Of a stretch of DNA of 9,286 bases, positions 5,315 to 9,286 are shown in pieces; positions within the stretch are counted from its first letter, which is position 1; every line of letters starts with the position of its first letter. The DNA lies in NCBI GenBank assembly GCA_019113665.1, contig DXGW01000081.1:1-9286 (forward strand). Direction: 5' to 3'. This DNA is from Candidatus Alistipes excrementipullorum. Lineage in GTDB: Bacteria > Bacteroidota > Bacteroidia > Bacteroidales > Rikenellaceae. Position numbers and translations under genes: made by a program. A model generated the notes under the pieces. The model saw only the letters and a program-made list of their open reading frames with translations. It was not told where the DNA came from and did no database searches.

Positions 5315-6844
5315 TTACTTCATTTCGACAAGTGCGTGGCCCGTCATCTCGGCAGGCTGAGGCACACCCATCAACTTCAGAACCGTAGGAGCCACATCGG
5401 CCAGGATTCCGTCCTCGACAGCCTTCACGCGGTCCGAAACCACAACAATGGGCACCGGATTGAGCGAGTGGGCCGTGTTGGGGGTACCGTCCTCATTGAC
5501 AGCGTGGTCGGCATTACCGTGGTCGGCAATCATCACGACCTCGTAACCGTTGCGCTTTGCAGCCTCGACCACCTTCTCGACGCATTTATCAACAGCCTTG
5601 ACAGCCTTTACGATGGCCTCGTATACACCTGTATGGCCGACCATGTCGCCGTTTGCAAAGTTGAGACATATGAAGTCGTATTTCTGCGTATCGAGCGCAG
5701 CTGCCAGTTTGTCGGCAACCTCGTACGCACTCATCTCGGGCTGCAGGTCATACGTTGCCACTTTGGGCGATGCAACGAGAATGCGGTCTTCACCGGCGAA
5801 CTTCTCTTCACGACCGCCATTGAGGAAGAAGGTCACGTGGGCATACTTTTCGGTCTCTGCTATGCGGAGCTGCTCCAGTCCGAGCGACGAAACGTACTCG
5901 CCGATGGTATTGGCGACATTCTCCTTGTCGAAGAGTATGTGCAGGCCCTTGAAGTTGGCATCGTACGGGGTCATGCAGCAATAGTAGAGCGGCATCGTAT
6001 GCATACCCTGCTCCGGCATGTCCTCCTGCGTCAACGCAACGGTAATCTCGCGTGCACGGTCGTTACGGTAGTTGAAGAATATCACCATATCTTCGGGTTT
6101 GATCGTGCCTATGGCGTTACCCTCTGCATCTACGGCAACTATCGGCTTTACAAACTCGTCGGTTACACCCTCGTCATACGACTTCTGCATGGCTGCCACC
6201 ATATCGGTAGCCTTCTCTCCGACACCGTTCACAAGCTGGTCGTACGCCACCTTGACACGCTCCCAACGCTTGTCGCGGTCCATTGCATAGTAACGGCCGA
6301 TGATCGAGGCAATCTTGCCGGTCGAAGCAGCCATGTGCTTCTCCAGATCCGCAATAAAGCCCTTACCGCTCTTGGGGTCGGTATCACGGCCGTCCATGAA
6401 GCAGTGTACGAATGTATTCTCTATGCCGTAATGTTTCGATATCTCGCACAACTTGTAGAGATGGTCTATCGACGAATGCACGCCGCCGTCCGAAACAAGC
6501 CCCATGAAGTGGACGTTCACGCCTTTCGACTTCGCGTATTCGAACGCCTTGACGATTTCGGGGTTCTGAAGGATCGAGTTGTCGGCACATGCGCGGTTGA
6601 TCTTCACAAGATCCTGATATACCACACGGCCGGCGCCGATATTGAGGTGTCCCACCTCCGAATTGCCCATCTGACCGTTGGGCAGACCCACATTCTCACC
6701 ATCGGTGCGCAGGTGCGCATGGGGATAGTGCGAGGTCATGTTCGAGATGTATTCGGGGTGAACGGTATAGATGACATCGGAAGACGTATGGTCTCCATCG
6801 CCCCAACCGTCCAGAATCATTAACAGAACTTTCTGATTTGCCAT
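5315..6844 (-). CDS. gpmI: 2,3-bisphosphoglycerate-independent phosphoglycerate mutase
   Basis: This cytoplasmic glycolytic enzyme interconverts 3-phosphoglycerate and 2-phosphoglycerate through a phosphoserine intermediate, using two Mn2+ (alkaline-phosphatase superfamily). The protein has 509 residues, the usual family length. Motifs in order: MILDGWG with metal ligand Asp12, GNSEVGH with nucleophile Ser62, [11 protein letters not shown] with His123, DGRDTDP at 151-157, GRYYAMDRD at 183-191, [10 protein letters not shown] at 257-266, [10 protein letters not shown] with Lys333, [12 protein letters not shown] with Asp400 and His404, ADHGNADH with Asp441 and His442, and NTAHS with His459. All phosphatase- and transferase-domain residues appear intact. 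The ATG at 6844 gives the standard [15 protein letters not shown] start and lies 7 bases after the alaS stop, so the two are probably co-transcribed. No Shine-Dalgarno sequence is visible. Confidence 0.97.
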   Translation of the reverse strand: MANQKVLLMILDGWGDGDHTSSDVIYTVHPEYISNMTSHYPHAHLRTDGENVGLPNGQMGNSEVGHLNIGAGRVVYQDLVKINRACADNSILQNPEIVKAFEYAKSKGVNVHFMGLVSDGGVHSSIDHLYKLCEISKHYGIENTFVHCFMDGRDTDPKSGKGFIADLEKHMAASTGKIASIIGRYYAMDRDKRWERVKVAYDQLVNGVGEKATDMVAAMQKSYDEGVTDEFVKPIVAVDAEGNAIGTIKPEDMVIFFNYRNDRAREITVALTQEDMPEQGMHTMPLYYCCMTPYDANFKGLHILFDKENVANTIGEYVSSLGLEQLRIAETEKYAHVTFFLNGGREEKFAGEDRILVASPKVATYDLQPEMSAYEVADKLAAALDTQKYDFICLNFANGDMVGHTGVYEAIVKAVKAVDKCVEKVVEAAKRNGYEVVMIADHGNADHAVNEDGTPNTAHSLNPVPIVVVSDRVKAVEDGILADVAPTVLKLMGVPQPAEMTGHALVEMK

Positions 6845-6851
6845 AATTATA

Positions 6852-9286
6852 CTATTTTAATTTTCCCATTATCAGTTCCACAGCCTTGTCGATGGCCTTT
6901 TGCAGGCCGTCGGGGTTCTTTCCGCCGGCAGTAGCGAAGAATGCCTGGCCGCCTCCGCCGCCGGCAATCTCCTTGGCGGCTTCGCGTACGACAGCTCCGG
7001 CATTTACTCCGGCTGCGACGATGTCATCGCCCAGCATTACGACCAGCGACGGTTTGTCACCGCATGACGAGCCGACGACAAGCACAAGCTTCGGAGAGTG
7101 AGCACGCAAATTGTAAGCCAGGTCCTTGATGAAATCCATCTGTTTGTCCGACTGCATGCTTATAAGCAGAACTCCGTTGCGCTCGGGGACATTCTTCACG
7201 AGTTTGTCCGCCAATGCGGCAATATGCTCACGGCGCATCTCCTCAACCTCATGACGCAACGACTCGTTGTTCTCGACGAGTTTCTTGATGGCCGGCAGTA
7301 TCTGCGTATTGTTGAGGCACTCGCCGATGTTGCGCATCGTATCCTCGGCCGCATACATCAGATCCTCGGCCGCTGCACCAGTAACGGCTTCGATACGCCT
7401 TACGCCTGCCGAAATGGCACTCTCGTTCAATATGCGGAATATGCCGATATTTCCCGTAGCACTCGTATGCGTACCGCCGCAGAGCTCAACCGAAGTACCG
7501 AACCTGACCATACGGACACGGTCGCCGTACTTCTCGCCGAAGAGCATCATGGCGCCGCACTTTTCGGCCTCCTCCTTCGTGGCGTTACGGTTCTCTTCAA
7601 GAGGATAGTTCGCGCGTATGGCACGGTTCACCAAACGCTCCACCTCACGAAGTTCTTCCAACGTCACCTTCTGGAAGTGGGAGAAGTCGAATCGCAGGTA
7701 TCCCGGCGTAACGAGCGAGCCTTTCTGCTCGACATGGTTGCCCAGCACCTTGCGCAAAGCCTCGTGCATGAGGTGGGTTGCAGTATGGTTGTTGGCCGCT
7801 GCCTGACGTTTCTCGGCATCGACAACAGCCGTGAACTCGGCTGCGGGATCCGACGGCATCTTGTCGACTATATGTATGATCAGTCCGTTTTCCTTCTCCG
7901 TGGCGACGATGTCAATGCGCTCGCCGTTGCTCTCGATATATCCCGTATCGCCGACCTGACCGCCCGAATTGCCATAGAACGGCGTACGGTCGAATACAAG
8001 CTGATATGAAGTCTTGCCCTTGGTCGAGACCTTACGGTAACGGGTAATTCTGACATTTGCAGTCAGCGTATCGTATCCGATGAACTCGCTCTGCTCTACG
8101 GGCATGATCTCCACCCAGTCGTCGGTATCCACGGCCGAAGCGTTGCGCGAACGCTCCTTCTGGGCCTGCAACTCCACGTTGAATGCCTCAAGATCTACAC
8201 CCATACCCTGTTCGCGGGCTATAAGTTCGGTAAGGTCTATCGGGAATCCGTAAGTATCGTACAGGAGGAAAGCCTCCTTACCGGATATTTCGCTGCGTCC
8301 GTTCTTCTTCGACTCCCTGATAACGCCGTCGAGAAGGTTTATGCCCGTGGCAAGGGTACGCAGGAATGCGGCCTCTTCCTCCTCGATCACACGCTCGATC
8401 AGGGTCTGCTGGGCCTTCAGTTCGGGGAACTGTCCGCCCATCTGCTCCACGAGCGTAACTACCAGTTTGCAGATGAATGGTTCGTTGAAACCGAGGTATG
8501 TATATCCGTAACGAACGGCACGGCGCAGGATACGGCGTATGACATAGCCTGCCTTGACGTTCGACGGAAGCTGTCCGTCAGCTATCGAAAAGGCTATGGC
8601 ACGCAGGTGGTCGGCTATAACGCGCATTGCCACGTCCGTATTTTCATCTTCGCCGTAGCGTTTTCCCGACATGGCCGATATGCGCTGTATCATCGGCTGG
8701 AATACGTCGGTGTCATAATTGGACTTCTTTCCCTGAAGAATCATGCAGAGACGCTCGAAGCCCATGCCCGTATCGACATTCTTCGCAGGCAGCGGTTCAA
8801 GCGAGCCGTTAGCCTTGCGGTTGAACTGCATGAACACGAGGTTCCATATCTCAATCACCTGCGGGTGACCGGCATTCACCATCTCACGGCCAGGGATTTT
8901 GGCTATTTCAGCCTCGTCGCGCAAGTCGAAATGGATCTCGCTGCACGGGCCGCACGGTCCCGTTTCGCCCATCTCCCAGAAATTGTCGTGCTTGTTGCCG
9001 CGGATTATATGATCCTCAGGGAGGAACTGGCTCCAATATCCGTAAGCCTCGCTGTCGAACGGCACGCCGTCCTCGTCACTTCCCTCAAAGACGGTTGCAT
9101 ACATGCGCTCCTTGGGCAGTCCGTACACCTCGGTCAAAAGTTCCCAGGCCCACGAAATGGCCTCCTTCTTGAAATAATCGCCATACGACCAGTTGCCGAG
9201 CATCTCGAACATCGTATGGTGATACGTATCATGACCTACCTCTTCCAGGTCGTTGTGCTTGCCCGACACGCGCAGACATTTCTGCG
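6852..9286 (-). CDS. alaS: Alanyl-tRNA synthetase (AlaRS), N-terminus missing
   Basis: AlaRS is a cytoplasmic class II synthetase that charges tRNA-Ala and edits mischarged Ser/Gly. The frame stays open to the right edge, where it reads [23 protein letters not shown]; about 810 residues are visible and roughly 60-65 N-terminal residues, including class II motif 1, lie outside. A GTG at 9269 falls within the conserved RVSGKHND stretch and is an internal valine, not the start. Visible parts: motif 2 ([14 protein letters not shown], about 9209-9168), [14 protein letters not shown], motif 3 (GMGFER, 8768-8751), the editing-domain zinc site HTATH (about 7770-7795) and CGGTH (about 7470-7490), and a C-terminal C-Ala domain with [14 protein letters not shown]. 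The protein ends MGKLK. It lies directly upstream of gpmI and on the same strand as the tRNA-Ala gene, one of its substrates. No frameshift or missing catalytic residue is seen. Confidence 0.97.
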   Translation of the reverse strand, partial: QKCLRVSGKHNDLEEVGHDTYHHTMFEMLGNWSYGDYFKKEAISWAWELLTEVYGLPKERMYATVFEGSDEDGVPFDSEAYGYWSQFLPEDHIIRGNKHDNFWEMGETGPCGPCSEIHFDLRDEAEIAKIPGREMVNAGHPQVIEIWNLVFMQFNRKANGSLEPLPAKNVDTGMGFERLCMILQGKKSNYDTDVFQPMIQRISAMSGKRYGEDENTDVAMRVIADHLRAIAFSIADGQLPSNVKAGYVIRRILRRAVRYGYTYLGFNEPFICKLVVTLVEQMGGQFPELKAQQTLIERVIEEEEAAFLRTLATGINLLDGVIRESKKNGRSEISGKEAFLLYDTYGFPIDLTELIAREQGMGVDLEAFNVELQAQKERSRNASAVDTDDWVEIMPVEQSEFIGYDTLTANVRITRYRKVSTKGKTSYQLVFDRTPFYGNSGGQVGDTGYIESNGERIDIVATEKENGLIIHIVDKMPSDPAAEFTAVVDAEKRQAAANNHTATHLMHEALRKVLGNHVEQKGSLVTPGYLRFDFSHFQKVTLEELREVERLVNRAIRANYPLEENRNATKEEAEKCGAMMLFGEKYGDRVRMVRFGTSVELCGGTHTSATGNIGIFRILNESAISAGVRRIEAVTGAAAEDLMYAAEDTMRNIGECLNNTQILPAIKKLVENNESLRHEVEEMRREHIAALADKLVKNVPERNGVLLISMQSDKQMDFIKDLAYNLRAHSPKLVLVVGSSCGDKPSLVVMLGDDIVAAGVNAGAVVREAAKEIAGGGGGQAFFATAGGKNPDGLQKAIDKAVELIMGKLK

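Noticed and set aside
5336..6823. 495-codon open frame on the plus strand opposite gpmI
   Set aside because: It mirrors the gpmI codons almost end to end, its translation is His/Val/Arg-rich without recognisable domains, and gpmI carries every family motif. It is a by-product of codon bias on the other strand.
7098..8009. 303-codon open frame on the plus strand opposite alaS
   Set aside because: It sits inside the AlaRS editing and C-terminal region, where the minus-strand frame has clear motifs (HTATH, CGGTH).
9267..9269. GTG as a possible start of alaS
   Set aside because: The frame continues upstream as QKCLR, matching the conserved AlaRS sequence before SGKHND, so this is an internal valine.

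Overview
This window looks like an ordinary stretch of core chromosome from a member of the Bacteroidota, most likely Bacteroidales. A fairly GC-rich genus such as Alistipes is my guess, not something the sequence proves. The clues are promoters of the Bacteroidota type (TAnnTTTG -7 boxes, one with a TTTG -33 box at 19 bp), almost no Shine-Dalgarno sequences, an Na+-NQR operon, and protein sequences of Bacteroidales character.

Layout. Positions 1-1691 (minus strand) carry nqrA and the first 111 codons of nqrB, translationally coupled by a one-base overlap: the start of the Na+-pumping NADH:quinone oxidoreductase operon. Positions 1692-1845 are a divergent promoter region. Positions 1846-5018 (plus strand) form a tight four-gene operon: a compact TatD-family metal hydrolase, TcdA (the t6A-cyclising tRNA enzyme), a D-2-hydroxyacid (glycerate-type) dehydrogenase, and a PLP-dependent cysteine synthase of CysM type. 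Junctions are -4, +6 and +3 bases. The cysteine synthase appears to start at TTG, in the same frame as the preceding stop codon. Positions 5019-5314 are a convergent non-coding block. It holds a 26-bp perfect palindrome, a strong minus-strand intrinsic terminator, tRNA-Ala(GGC) with its own promoter, and a weak hairpin after gpmI. Positions 5315-9286 (minus strand) carry gpmI and alaS, 7 bases apart; alaS is cut by the window edge and lacks its N-terminus.

How the genes relate. NQR handles respiratory Na+ export. gpmI interconverts 3- and 2-phosphoglycerate. The hydroxyacid dehydrogenase and cysteine synthase are plausibly linked through three-carbon/serine-cysteine metabolism, which is inference. 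alaS and a tRNA-Ala gene lie on the same strand with only gpmI between them, so the charging enzyme and one substrate tRNA are near neighbours.

I found no mobile element, CRISPR array, defence system or evidently new system. The points worth a second look are small: the TTG start and in-frame junction, the palindrome, the tRNA promoter with its flanking inverted repeat, the alaS/tRNA-Ala arrangement, and the cofactor loop of the dehydrogenase.
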